44,510 nt of DNA. Source: VRUE01 sp035707825 (GTDB lineage: Bacteria; Actinomycetota; Thermoleophilia; Solirubrobacterales; 70-9). The stretch covers positions 1-44,510 of the forward strand of contig DASSTR010000052.1 of the NCBI GenBank assembly GCA_035707825.1. Reading direction: 5' to 3'. The first letter of the stretch is position 1. The number at the start of each line of letters is the position of its first letter. The translations under genes and the position numbers were made by a program. The notes beneath the pieces are model-generated. The model was given only the letters and a program-made list of their open reading frames with translations. It did no database searches and was not told where the DNA came from. Positions 17,443-25,679 of the stretch are shown piece after piece.

Positions 17443-17596
17443 GAGGCCCGAACCCGTACGCGAGCCGTCTCACCGTTTGACCCAACACAAACGGCGCGGG
17501 AGCTGATCTCTCTAGACCCCGTGGGGTCCAGAGGAGGCGCCCACCCTTTACTTCAAGGGATCAAAGCCAGAGGCGGTAACGGCGGGTTGGGGCCTC
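17443..17596 (+). ncRNA. Candidate structured RNA or mRNA leader upstream of the MnmA fusion
   Basis: A 154-base element whose two ends close a long stem: GAGGCCCGAACCCG (17443-17456) pairs with CGGGTTGGGGCCTC (17583-17596) over 14 positions with one G-G mismatch. Inside, CCGTCTC (17465-17471) pairs with GAGGCGG (17570-17576). Three local hairpins follow: CCGTTTG/CAAACGG (17473-17494), GACCC/GGGTC (17515-17527, flanked by CTCT/AGAG) and CCCTT/AAGGG (17544-17559). The rod with a central bubble recalls 6S RNA. Alternatively it is a riboswitch-like leader, since it ends 18 bases before the downstream start codon. I see no T-box, TPP, cobalamin, SAM or FMN consensus. Confidence 0.5.
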
Positions 17597-17614
17597 AATT
17601 GCTTTCCTCTAGGG

Positions 17615-19063
17615 ATGAGCATGGAGCTGTTCGAGCACTTCCTGCGGGATGAGACCCGCCTCGGCCCGGCCCCGCCCGACGCCTTTTCGGGTGCGGCGGG
17701 GGGCGCGGCCTGCGGCGATCTCGCGCGGGTCTCGCTGCTGATCGGCGAGGACGGCGTCGTCGAGCGCGCGACCTTCGATGCCGAGGGCTGTGGCGCGACC
17801 CGAGCCGCCACGGCGGCGGTCACCGAGATGGTGGAGGGGGAGCCGGTCCTCGAGGCGGCCCGGATCGGCGCAGAGGAGCTCGATGCCGCGCTCGGTGGGC
17901 TGATGCCCGCCAAGCGCCATGCCGCCGTTTTGGCGGCGGACGCATTGCACAGGGCGCTGGCCGCGGCCGCCGCCTCGACGGCTCGCCTGGCGGGCGCCTC
18001 CAGGCGGCGCGTTCTCGTCGCGATGTCAGGGGGGGTCGACAGCGCCGTCGCCGCCCTGCTCGAGCGTGAGCGCGGCGCGGAGGTGGTCGGCGTGACCTTG
18101 AAGCTGTGGGCGGATCCCGAGACCGACGGTGCCAAGGCCTGCTGCTCGCCGGAGGCGGTGCTCGGAGCCCGCTCGCTCGCCCATTCTCTGGATGTGCCCC
18201 ACCTGACCCTCGACCTGGAGGAGGAATTCCGCCGCCGGGTCGTGGCGGGGTTCGTCTCCGGGTACGCGGCGGGCGCGACTCCCAATCCCTGCATCCTCTG
18301 CAACGGTGAGGTGCGGATCGCGGCGATGATCGACCTTGCCGAGCGGCTTGGCGCGACCCATCTGGTCACCGGCCACTACGCGCGGATCGTGGACGACGAG
18401 TCCGGGCCGCTGCTGGCCGCCGCCGCCGACGAGGCCAAGGACCAGAGCTACATGCTCGCCGCCCTGCCTCCCGAGTTGCTCGAGCGCGTCCGCTTCCCGC
18501 TCACCGAGTTGAGCAAGCCGGAAGTGCGCGAGATCGCGGCCCGGCACGATCTCGCGGTCGCCCGCAAGCCGGAGAGCCAGGACCTCTGTTTCCTCTCCGG
18601 CCAGGGCAAGCGCCGTTTCCTTCGCCGCCACGGCGGCCTTCACGATCGCGATGGCGCGGTGCTCGACCGCGCGGGGAAGGCGATCGGCCGCCACCTCGGC
18701 CATCACAACTACACGGTCGGCCAGCGGCGCGGGATCGGAGTCTCGGCCAACCTGCCGCTGTATGTCCTGGCGACCGACGCCGAGGCCAACACGGTCACGG
18801 TCGGCACCCGCGAGGAGCTCGAAACCCGAGCCGTGAGCGTCCGCGACGCGGTGCTCTATCGCAGTGGCGACTCGGTCGACGCGGTGAAGCTGCGCTACCG
18901 CTCGCGCCCCGTGCCCGCCGCCGTATCGGCGAAGGGAACGGGGCGCCATGGTGAGCTGCGCATCGAGCTGGGGGAGGCCTTCGCCGGCGCCGCTCCCGGT
19001 CAGACAGCGGTGTTGCTGGCCGGCGAGAGGATCGTCGGCCACGGCACCATCGCCGCCTCCTGA
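17615..19063 (+). CDS. mnmA: IscU/NifU-like scaffold domain fused to tRNA 2-thiouridylase MnmA
   Basis: Makes 2-thiouridine at wobble position 34 of certain tRNAs. Residues ~130-482 are a full MnmA: PP-loop VAMSGGVDSAVAAL, first catalytic cysteine in NPCILCN, second in ESQDLCFL, then GRHLGHHNYTVGQRRGIG and the C-terminal beta-barrel. Residues 1-~120 are an IscU/NifU N-terminal-type domain: MELFEHFLRD, C33 and D35 in CGD, C59 in GCGATRAA, and KRHAAVLAADAL. In canonical scaffolds the last block carries a third cysteine (HCS); here it is Ala (A103). The fused part may accept sulfur from a cysteine desulfurase, or bind a cluster differently. It could start at the ATG at 17615 or 17621. No desulfurase gene is nearby. 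Confidence 0.93.
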   Translation: MSMELFEHFLRDETRLGPAPPDAFSGAAGGAACGDLARVSLLIGEDGVVERATFDAEGCGATRAATAAVTEMVEGEPVLEAARIGAEELDAALGGLMPAKRHAAVLAADALHRALAAAAASTARLAGASRRRVLVAMSGGVDSAVAALLERERGAEVVGVTLKLWADPETDGAKACCSPEAVLGARSLAHSLDVPHLTLDLEEEFRRRVVAGFVSGYAAGATPNPCILCNGEVRIAAMIDLAERLGATHLVTGHYARIVDDESGPLLAAAADEAKDQSYMLAALPPELLERVRFPLTELSKPEVREIAARHDLAVARKPESQDLCFLSGQGKRRFLRRHGGLHDRDGAVLDRAGKAIGRHLGHHNYTVGQRRGIGVSANLPLYVLATDAEANTVTVGTREELETRAVSVRDAVLYRSGDSVDAVKLRYRSRPVPAAVSAKGTGRHGELRIELGEAFAGAAPGQTAVLLAGERIVGHGTIAAS

Positions 19064-19066
19064 TCC

Positions 19067-19471
19067 TTAGACGGCTGAAGCCGCCGCCACGTTCTGCCGT
19101 TCCTTGCGCATCTGGGCGACTTTCTTGACGCACTGGCTGAAGGGCGTTCCCTTCTGGCCTTTGACGTGCTTCTTGCTGAACGCCTTGCAGGCCCGCCCCG
19201 GCGGCATGTGCTCGTGCTTGTCGGCCTGAGCCATCGCTCTCACGCACTGGCTGAAGGGCGTTCCCTTCTGGCCTTTGACGTGCTTCTTGCTGTAGCCCTG
19301 GCAATGGAAGCCGTAAGCCTTCGCATGGTCGTGGCCCTTGGCCTGGCCGTTTTCGTGAGGCGGCGGCCCCGGCGTGTAATCGGGCCCGTAGTTCGGCCCC
19401 GCGACGGCTGCCGTGCTCATGCCCAGCGCCAGCGCTCCGGAGATGATGGCGACCTTCATAGCCAGCTTCAT
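19067..19471 (-). CDS. Small secreted protein with two duplicated Cys motifs
   Basis: A 134-residue exported protein. MKLAMKVAIISGALALGMSTAAVAG is a clear signal peptide. The mature part starts with a Pro/Gly/His-rich stretch, then carries two copies of the block SKKHVKGQKGTPFSQCV, each preceded by a cysteine (HCQGY and ACKAF), so each unit has a Cys pair about 20 residues apart. I do not recognise a known domain. The start is supported by AAGGAGG 7 bases upstream. It converges with the MnmA fusion (3 bases between the stops) and lies 131 bases downstream of the ECF sigma gene on the same strand. A disulfide-stabilised envelope role is an inference only. Confidence 0.82.
   Translation of the reverse strand: MKLAMKVAIISGALALGMSTAAVAGPNYGPDYTPGPPPHENGQAKGHDHAKAYGFHCQGYSKKHVKGQKGTPFSQCVRAMAQADKHEHMPPGRACKAFSKKHVKGQKGTPFSQCVKKVAQMRKERQNVAAASAV
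19128..19178 (-). repeat. 51-bp direct repeat, copy 1
   Basis: Identical over 51 bases to 19242-19292 (period 114 bp). It encodes the second copy of the SKKHVKGQKGTPFSQCV block of the small secreted protein. Perfect identity at wobble positions points to recent duplication or gene conversion. Confidence 0.95.
19242..19292 (-). repeat. 51-bp direct repeat, copy 2
   Basis: Second identical copy of the 51-base unit at 19128-19178, inside the same gene, encoding the first protein block. Confidence 0.95.
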
Positions 19472-19602
19472 GATGTCTCCTCCTTGCGATGCGGTTAGTC
19501 GGTGGCGATGCTGAGGACTCCCAGCTCCTTCTGCAACGGAATCGCTGACCGCTTGTCAGGGCTAACCTGGGGGAAAGCGTAAGGATGCGCCCTTCAGGTC
19601 AC

Positions 19603-21153
19603 TTAGGGAGCAACCGTCTGCTGGGTGCCTGCTCCTTCTTCGGTGACAGGGCCGGCCACCTGTTCAGGGCGATCCCGGCGCGGCTTGGAAGCCTGATCCC
19701 CGCGACTGCTTCCCTTCGAGTGCGTCCTTCCGGTGCTCGTGGACTTGACGCCGCGCGGCTTGGATTGCTTTGCCGGCGTGCTCTGCGCGGGTGGGTTCTT
19801 GCCCGTCGCCTGAGCGCCGGATGCCCCCTGTCCATGGGCTCCGGCCTGGGAATGAGCGCCGCCCTGCGTGTGTGAGCCGGCCGCGGCGCCTCGATTCCCG
19901 TGGGCTGAGGAGTTGCCGTGGCCTTGGTTGGGAATCCCTGCGGGCGGGCCGTTCCCATGCTGTGCTTCCTGGTGGGCTTCGGACCGGCCTTTTGCTTCCG
20001 CCTTGCCGTGCCCGCCGGGCGGCTGGACCGGGCCGCCCTCTGCGCCCGCAGGGGACTGCAGGGCCTTGCCTCCCTGGACCTGGCTCTGCCGCGCACCGCC
20101 CGCGGCATCCTGCGGGGCGACGGCACCCGCCTGCCCGGAAGGGGCCGGTCCCGACGACCCGGCCGGAGCCTGCTCGGCGCCGTTGCCGGAGTTACCGCCG
20201 GGCAGGTCGACGCTCACGAGGCCGCTGCGGTCGGCGGCCGAAACGCCCACGACCGCGACAACGGCAACGGTGGCGGCGGACTTGGCCAGCATCGAGGCGG
20301 CGACGGTTTTCCCTGTCGCTGCCCCCGCGCCCGCCAGCGCTCCTCCGCCGGCGGCGCCGCCGGCTCCGGTCCCGCCGATCAGGCCCTGTAGCAGGCCGGT
20401 CGCCACGACCGCAGGCAACGGCGCGATGGCGGCGAGGTCGCGCTGGCGCCCCTTCAAGCCATCCTCGAAGCGGCGGCACTCCGGGCAGTTGCGCAGGTGC
20501 GCGCGCATCTCACGGCGGCGCAGCAGGCGGCCATCGCCATCGGAGAGCGCCTTCGTAACCGCCGCGCAGTCCATCTCACGCCCCTCGCTCATCCGTTGCA
20601 GGCTCAGCCGCGCCTCGTAGACGGTCTGCCGGGCGACCGCCGCCGAGGTTCCGAAGGCGGCTCCGATCTGCTCGAAGCTGAGATCGCTGAGCTCCCGCAT
20701 CACCAGCGCACCGCGCTGGCGCTCCGGCAGCATGCCGATGTCGCCAACCAGCCTGCGAACCCGATCCCGGGTCTCGATCGCCTGGGCGGGCTCGGCCTCG
20801 ACCAGCGGAATATCGGCGTCGAGGGCCTCTGTGGGGCGCTGTCCGCGCCGCAGGTCGATCGCCTCGTTGTGGGCGATCCGGTACAGCCACGGCTTGAGCT
20901 TGATCTCCCTCTTCTCGCCGGGCAGGGCGGCGAGGATCTTGACCATCGTGTTCTGAAGCGCGTCCTGGGCATCCTGCGAATCGCCGAGGATCGCCACGCA
21001 ATAGCGATAGAGGTCCTGGTGGTAGCGGCGGAAGATTGCCGCGAAGGCGCGCTGGTCCCCCTCTGCGGCGCGGCGGCTGAGGCGCGAGTCCGACATCAGG
21101 CGCGCTGTGCCGGCGTGCGGCTCCATCGCGCTCTGCGCCGTCGATTCGCTCAT
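19603..21153 (-). CDS. ECF sigma factor with C-terminal zinc finger, membrane segment and low-complexity tail
   Basis: A 516-residue sigma-70-family (ECF) protein. Region 2 spans ~28-103 (AFAAIFRRYHQDLYRYC, DAQDALQNTMVKIL, KPWLYRIAHNEAID) and region 4 spans ~135-187 (LPERQRGALVMRELSDLSFEQ, then ARQTVYEARLSL). An ordinary ECF factor would end there. Next is a zf-HC2-like anti-sigma motif, H219-x3-C223-x2-C226 (HLRNCPEC), a Gly/Ala linker, a probable transmembrane helix at ~284-307 (AATVAVVAVVGVSA) and a ~200-residue Gly/Ala/Ser/Gln/His-rich tail that would lie outside. This arrangement suggests a membrane-tethered sigma factor with an in-cis inhibitory domain. It diverges from alaS across 141 bases. 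Confidence 0.88.
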   Translation of the reverse strand: MSESTAQSAMEPHAGTARLMSDSRLSRRAAEGDQRAFAAIFRRYHQDLYRYCVAILGDSQDAQDALQNTMVKILAALPGEKREIKLKPWLYRIAHNEAIDLRRGQRPTEALDADIPLVEAEPAQAIETRDRVRRLVGDIGMLPERQRGALVMRELSDLSFEQIGAAFGTSAAVARQTVYEARLSLQRMSEGREMDCAAVTKALSDGDGRLLRRREMRAHLRNCPECRRFEDGLKGRQRDLAAIAPLPAVVATGLLQGLIGGTGAGGAAGGGALAGAGAATGKTVAASMLAKSAATVAVVAVVGVSAADRSGLVSVDLPGGNSGNGAEQAPAGSSGPAPSGQAGAVAPQDAAGGARQSQVQGGKALQSPAGAEGGPVQPPGGHGKAEAKGRSEAHQEAQHGNGPPAGIPNQGHGNSSAHGNRGAAAGSHTQGGAHSQAGAHGQGASGAQATGKNPPAQSTPAKQSKPRGVKSTSTGRTHSKGSSRGDQASKPRRDRPEQVAGPVTEEGAGTQQTVAP

Positions 21154-21294
21154 CGTGGGCTTTCGTGTACACCAGGATGCATCCGTTCAAGAGTAGGGGC
21201 TTGCGGGCTGTCTACTCAACGTTTTGGGGTTGCCGATGTCAGGCCGATCCCGCCGAACTGCGGGCGAGACGCCTGCCGCTTAGGCTCTCCTGCC

Positions 21295-23934
21295 ATGAAG
21301 GCGCAGGAGATTCGCGACACCTACCTCTCCTTCTTCGAGGAGCGGGGGCACAAGATCGTGCCCTCTGCTTCGCTCGTGCCCTCGGTCCACGATCCCTCTG
21401 TCCTGCTCACCACCGCGGGCATGCAGCCCTTCAAGCCCTACTTCCTCGGTCGCGAGCAGCCGCCGGCACCCCGCCTCGCCGACGTGCAGAAGTGCTTTCG
21501 CACCACCGATGTCGAGGAGGTGGGCAACACCGCCCGCCACCTCACCTTCTTCGAGATGCTTGGCAACTGGAGCTTCGGGGACTACTTCAAGGCCGAGTCG
21601 ATCCCCTGGGGCTGGGAGCTCTCCACCCAGGGCTTCGGGATGGATCCCGAGAGGATCTGGGTGACGGTCTTCGGCGGAGACGAGGAGCTCGGGCTCGGCC
21701 CCGACGAGGAGGCGATCGAGATCTGGCGTGGCGTCGGCGTCCCCGACGAGAGGATCGTCCGCCTCGGCCGCGAGGACAACTTCTGGCAGGCGGGGCCGGC
21801 CGGTCCCTGCGGCCCCTGCTCGGAGCTCTACCTCGACCGCGGGGTCGAGTTCGGCGCCGAAGGCGAGCGCCCGGGCGACGACACCGACCGCTTCCTCGAG
21901 TTTTGGAACCACGTCTTCATGAGCTATGACCTGGCCGAGGACGGGTCGCTGACGGAGCTGCCGATGAAGAACATCGACACCGGCATGGGGCTGGACCGCA
22001 TGGCGGCCGTCCTCCAGGACGTGCCGTCGGTCTTCGAGACCGACCTGCTGCGGCCGCTGGTCGATCTGGCCGAGGAGCTGTCGGGGCGCTCCTACTCGGA
22101 GGGAGGCGCGGTGACGCGGGCGATGCGGATCGTCGCCGACCACTCGCGCGGGGCCTCCTTCCTGATCGCCGATGGCGTCGTCCCCTCCAACGAAGACCGC
22201 GGCTACATCCTGCGGCGGATCATGCGGCGGGCGATCCAGCAGGGCCGCACCCTTGGGCTGGAGGCGCCGTGGCTGGGCCGCTTCGCCGAGCGCGCGATCG
22301 AGATCATGGCCGGCGCGTATCCCGAGCTCGAGCAGGAGCGGGAGACGATCGCGCGCTGGGTGGGCGACGAGGAGGAGAGCTTCGGCCGCACCCTCGAGCG
22401 GGGGACCGAGCTGCTCGAGCGGCTGGTCGGGGAGGCAAAGGAGGCGGGCACGTCCTGGATCGACGCCGCGGACGCCTTCATGTTGCACGACACCTACGGC
22501 TTCCCCTACGACCTGACCAAGGAGCTGCTCGCCGAACGGGGTCTTTCTGTCGACGACGGCGGCTTCGAGGAGCTGATGGAGGAGCAGCGCAGCCGCGCCC
22601 GCGTTGGCGCCGCCACCGCGCACGGCTCCGAGGCCCATCACGAGAAGGTGATCGCCTTCGCCGCCGCCGCCCCGGCGACGCGCTTCGTCGGCTACGAGCG
22701 CCTGCGGGCGACGACCGGCCTGGCCGCGGTCGAGAGCGACAACGGCCGCGCACTGGTCAAGCTCGAGGAGAGCCCTTTCTATGCCGAGGGTGGGGGGCAG
22801 GTCGCCGACTCGGGGCTGCTGCGCTGGCCCGGTGGCGAGGCGCGGGTGCTCGACGTCTACCGCGTCGGCGAGGACCAGGCGCTGGAGATCGAGTCCGGGG
22901 ACGCGATCGAGGCCGGCATCGCTGTCGAAGCGGAGGTCGACCACGAGCCCCGTCACGCGACGATGCGAAACCACACCGCGACGCATCTGCTGCACGCGGC
23001 CCTGCGCGAGCGCCTCGGCACCCACGTCCGGCAGGCCGGCTCGGCCGTCCGCCCCGACAAGCTGCGCTTCGACTTCACCCACGGCCAGGGACTGAGCCCC
23101 GAGGAGCTGCGCGAGGTCGAGGATCGCGTTAACGAGTGGATCAAGGCGAGCCGCCCGGTGCGCTGGCTCGAAATGGAGCGCCAGGAGGCCGAGCGACTCG
23201 GAGCGATGGCGCTGTTCGGCGAGAAGTACGGCGAGTGGGTGCGGATGGTCGAGGTCGATGGCGTCTCGCGCGAGCTCTGCGGCGGGACCCACGTCGCCAA
23301 CACAGCCGAGGTCGGCATCTTCAAGATCGTCTCGGAGGGGTCCAGCGCCGCCAACGTGCGGCGCATCGAGGCGGTCAGCGGCCCCGCCGCGATCGATTGG
23401 TTCCGGGAGCGCGAGGCGCAACTGCGCGAGGCCGGCGAGCTGCTCGGCTCACCCCAGGACCCGGTTGCCGGCGCACGCAGCGCCGCCGAGCGCCTCCGCG
23501 AGGCGGGGAAAGGCGCGCAGCAGGCGCAGAGTCAGATGCTCGGCGAGGAAGCAGAGCGGCTGGCCGGCGACGCGGCCAGTCTTACCGTCGACGGTGGATC
23601 GCTGGCGATGCTCGTCGCCTCTGCCGGTCCCGCCGATCCGAAGCAACTGCTCGACCTCGCCAACCGCATCCAGTCCAAGCTGGAGGGCCCCTCCGCCATC
23701 CTGCTTGGCGGCACCGCGCCGGAGAAAGTGGGCCTGGTCGCGCTCTTTTCCAAGCAGGCAGTTGGTCACGGCCTTTCGGCTGCCGCGGTCGTCCGCGACG
23801 CGGCGGCGATCGTCGGTGGAGGCGGCGGCGGGCGCGACGACATGGCCCAGGCCGGGGGACGGGACCCTTCCAAGCTCGACGAGGCGCTTGCCGCCGCGCG
23901 GGAGGCGATCGAAGCCGCGGTCGGGGGGAGCTAG
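21295..23934 (+). CDS. alaS: Alanyl-tRNA synthetase
   Basis: Charges tRNA-Ala and clears mischarged Ser or Gly. At 879 residues the length is normal. Start ATG at 21295 (MKAQEIRDTYLSFFEERGH); the frame is open far upstream to 20497, but that part runs antisense to the sigma gene. It has the class II core FFEMLGNWSFGDYFK and GPAGPCGPCSELY, and the G(M)GLDRMAAVLQ block. The editing domain carries the zinc motifs HTATHLLHAALRERLG and CGGTHV. The C-terminal DHHA1 domain ends with GGGGGRDDMAQAGG. It is the first gene of the alaS-pepQ run and overlaps ruvX by one base. Confidence 0.97.
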   Translation: MKAQEIRDTYLSFFEERGHKIVPSASLVPSVHDPSVLLTTAGMQPFKPYFLGREQPPAPRLADVQKCFRTTDVEEVGNTARHLTFFEMLGNWSFGDYFKAESIPWGWELSTQGFGMDPERIWVTVFGGDEELGLGPDEEAIEIWRGVGVPDERIVRLGREDNFWQAGPAGPCGPCSELYLDRGVEFGAEGERPGDDTDRFLEFWNHVFMSYDLAEDGSLTELPMKNIDTGMGLDRMAAVLQDVPSVFETDLLRPLVDLAEELSGRSYSEGGAVTRAMRIVADHSRGASFLIADGVVPSNEDRGYILRRIMRRAIQQGRTLGLEAPWLGRFAERAIEIMAGAYPELEQERETIARWVGDEEESFGRTLERGTELLERLVGEAKEAGTSWIDAADAFMLHDTYGFPYDLTKELLAERGLSVDDGGFEELMEEQRSRARVGAATAHGSEAHHEKVIAFAAAAPATRFVGYERLRATTGLAAVESDNGRALVKLEESPFYAEGGGQVADSGLLRWPGGEARVLDVYRVGEDQALEIESGDAIEAGIAVEAEVDHEPRHATMRNHTATHLLHAALRERLGTHVRQAGSAVRPDKLRFDFTHGQGLSPEELREVEDRVNEWIKASRPVRWLEMERQEAERLGAMALFGEKYGEWVRMVEVDGVSRELCGGTHVANTAEVGIFKIVSEGSSAANVRRIEAVSGPAAIDWFREREAQLREAGELLGSPQDPVAGARSAAERLREAGKGAQQAQSQMLGEEAERLAGDAASLTVDGGSLAMLVASAGPADPKQLLDLANRIQSKLEGPSAILLGGTAPEKVGLVALFSKQAVGHGLSAAAVVRDAAAIVGGGGGGRDDMAQAGGRDPSKLDEALAAAREAIEAAVGGS

Positions 23935-24329
23935 TGCGCGTGCTCGCTCTCGACCACGGAACTGTGCGGATCGGCTGCGCGATCTCCGATCCCAGCGGCA
24001 CCCTCGCCCGGCCGCTGCCGGTGATCGAGCCCCCCGAGCCCCGCGCGGTCGCCGAGCTGGTCGACGAGCACGAGGTGGAGCGGGTCGTCGTCGGCCTGCC
24101 CCTGCACCTGAGCGGCGAGGAGGGCAGCCAGGCGGCCCTCACCCGCAGCTTTTGCGCCGAACTCGAGGCGATCCTCGACGTTCCGGTCGAGACCTATGAC
24201 GAGCGGTTGACGACCCGAATGGCGGAGGCGAGCAGGCGCGACGGCGCCAGCGCGGCGCTCGACTCGCTCGCGGCCACCCACCTGCTCGAGTCCTACCTCT
24301 TGCGGGGAGGTGGGGACGATGAGCGATGA
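23934..24329 (+). CDS. ruvX: Putative pre-16S rRNA nuclease / Holliday junction resolvase-like (YqgF)
   Basis: A 131-residue RNase H-fold protein of the YqgF/RuvX family, linked to 16S rRNA 5' maturation and in some reports to Holliday junction processing. The family signatures are all present: VLALDHGTVRIGCAISD, VVVGLPLHLSGEEG, VETYDERLTT and the final DSLAATHLLESYL. GTG start overlapping the alaS stop (TAGTG). The alaS-ruvX-mltG-aroE order is common in Gram-positive genomes. Its 3' end overlaps the mltG start by 11 bases. Confidence 0.93.
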   Translation: MRVLALDHGTVRIGCAISDPSGTLARPLPVIEPPEPRAVAELVDEHEVERVVVGLPLHLSGEEGSQAALTRSFCAELEAILDVPVETYDERLTTRMAEASRRDGASAALDSLAATHLLESYLLRGGGDDER

Positions 24330-25677
24330 CTGGACCACGGGCGCGGGCGACCCCTTCTCCAATCCAGACGACCCTCGTGCCGCCGACCGGGAGAGACGCC
24401 GCCGCGAGCGCGAAGAGCGCCGCCGCCAGCGGGGGGACAGGCGGGCCGTAGAGGAGGAGGCGACGCCTCCGCCTCCGCCGCCGAGCGAGCCTCCGCCCCC
24501 GCGCGGCTCCGAGGAAGACTTCTGGGACGAGGACCCGGTCGATCCTCCGTCTCCTCCTCCCACGCAGGCGCCGCCGCGGAAGCCGCGGGCGGCGGGCGGG
24601 CCGCGGCGGCCGGGGGGAGGCTCCGCGGCTCTGGGCGCGCTGCGCCGCCATCCCCTGCGCGTCGTCGGCGCCGTCGCCGGAATCGTGGCCCTCTGGTTCC
24701 TGATCGCTCTCTTCCAGCCACTGCACGGCGACGGGTCCGGCACGGTCGTGGTGACGATCCCGAAGGGGTCGAGCGTCGCCGAGGTCGGCGATCTGCTCGA
24801 CGACGAAGGGGTCGTCTCCAGCTCGACGCTGTTCCAGCTGCGCGTCACCCTGGCCGGCAAGCGTTCCGAGCTCTACCCGGGGCGCTTCGTGCTGGCCCAT
24901 GGGATGAGCTACGGCGCCGCCATTGACGCACTCTCGACCGCGCCGGTGAAGGCGACGGCCACGGTGACGATCCCGGAGGGATACAGCCGCGCCCAGGCCG
25001 CGCCCCTGGTCGAAGAAGCGGGCCTTACGGGCAGCTACACGCAGGCGAGCGTGCGCTCGAAGTACCTCAACCCCGCCAAGTACGGCGGCACGGGCGCGAA
25101 GGACCTCGAGGGCTTCCTCTTTCCCGACACCTTCGAACTGAAGCCGCACGCTCCCGCCGCCGACCTGGTCCAACTGCAGCTGCAGGACTTCAAGCGGCGC
25201 ATCAAAGGCGTCGACATGAGCTACGCGCGCTCGAAGAACCTCACCACCTACGACGTGCTGACGATCGCCTCGATGGTCGAGCGCGAGGCCCAGCTGGACA
25301 GTGAGCGCCCGCTGGTCGCCGCGGTGATCTACAACCGGCTGCACGAGGGGATGGCGCTGGGCATCGACGCGACGATCCGCTTCGCGACCGGCAACTACAC
25401 CGAGCCGCTGACCGAATCCCAGCTCGCCACCGACTCCCCCTACAACACGCGCCTCAACGTGGGCCTGCCCCCGGGGCCGATCGACAGCCCGGGGCTCGCC
25501 TCTATCGAAGCCGCCGCGCACCCGGCCAAGGTCGGCTACCTCTTCTACGTGGTCAAGCCGGGCACCTGCGGCGAACACTCCTTCTCGAGCACGGACGCCG
25601 AATTCCAGGCCGATGTGGCGCGCTACAACTCCGCCCGCGCCGCCAACGGCGGTGAATCGCCGGACACCTGCGAATAG
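24319..25677 (+). CDS. mltG: Endolytic murein transglycosylase MltG
   Basis: Cleaves nascent glycan strands at the outer face of the membrane and is thought to set strand ends. The 452-residue protein has a cytoplasmic Pro/Arg/Glu-rich N-terminal region of ~110 residues, as in many actinobacterial MltG. One transmembrane helix follows (VVGAVAGIVALWFLIALF), then a LysM-like segment (VTIPKGSSVAEVGDLL) and the YceG catalytic domain (LEGFLFPDTFEL, ASMVEREAQ with the likely catalytic Glu, LGIDATIRF, SPYNTRL, GLPPGPI, and YLFYV near the end). I chose ATG 24319 over the GTG at 24310 because GGGGAGGTGGGG precedes it at a good distance. Three bases separate it from aroE. Confidence 0.93.
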   Translation: MSDDWTTGAGDPFSNPDDPRAADRERRRREREERRRQRGDRRAVEEEATPPPPPPSEPPPPRGSEEDFWDEDPVDPPSPPPTQAPPRKPRAAGGPRRPGGGSAALGALRRHPLRVVGAVAGIVALWFLIALFQPLHGDGSGTVVVTIPKGSSVAEVGDLLDDEGVVSSSTLFQLRVTLAGKRSELYPGRFVLAHGMSYGAAIDALSTAPVKATATVTIPEGYSRAQAAPLVEEAGLTGSYTQASVRSKYLNPAKYGGTGAKDLEGFLFPDTFELKPHAPAADLVQLQLQDFKRRIKGVDMSYARSKNLTTYDVLTIASMVEREAQLDSERPLVAAVIYNRLHEGMALGIDATIRFATGNYTEPLTESQLATDSPYNTRLNVGLPPGPIDSPGLASIEAAAHPAKVGYLFYVVKPGTCGEHSFSSTDAEFQADVARYNSARAANGGESPDTCE

Positions 25678-25679
25678 CG

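Noticed and set aside
15227..17488. 753-residue open frame on the minus strand across aspS
   Set aside because: It mirrors the codon structure of aspS, is low-complexity Arg/Gly/Val-rich and matches no family. It is an antisense shadow typical of GC-rich DNA.
17398..17614. T-box or classical riboswitch before the MnmA fusion
   Set aside because: No T-box core (AGGGTGG) or TPP, SAM, FMN or cobalamin consensus is seen; kept only as an unassigned structured RNA.
21154..21294. ECF-type autoregulatory promoter (GGCAACC followed by GTTGAG) before the sigma gene
   Set aside because: The -35-like block is plausible, but no matching -10 is seen and no second copy lies before the downstream secreted-protein gene.
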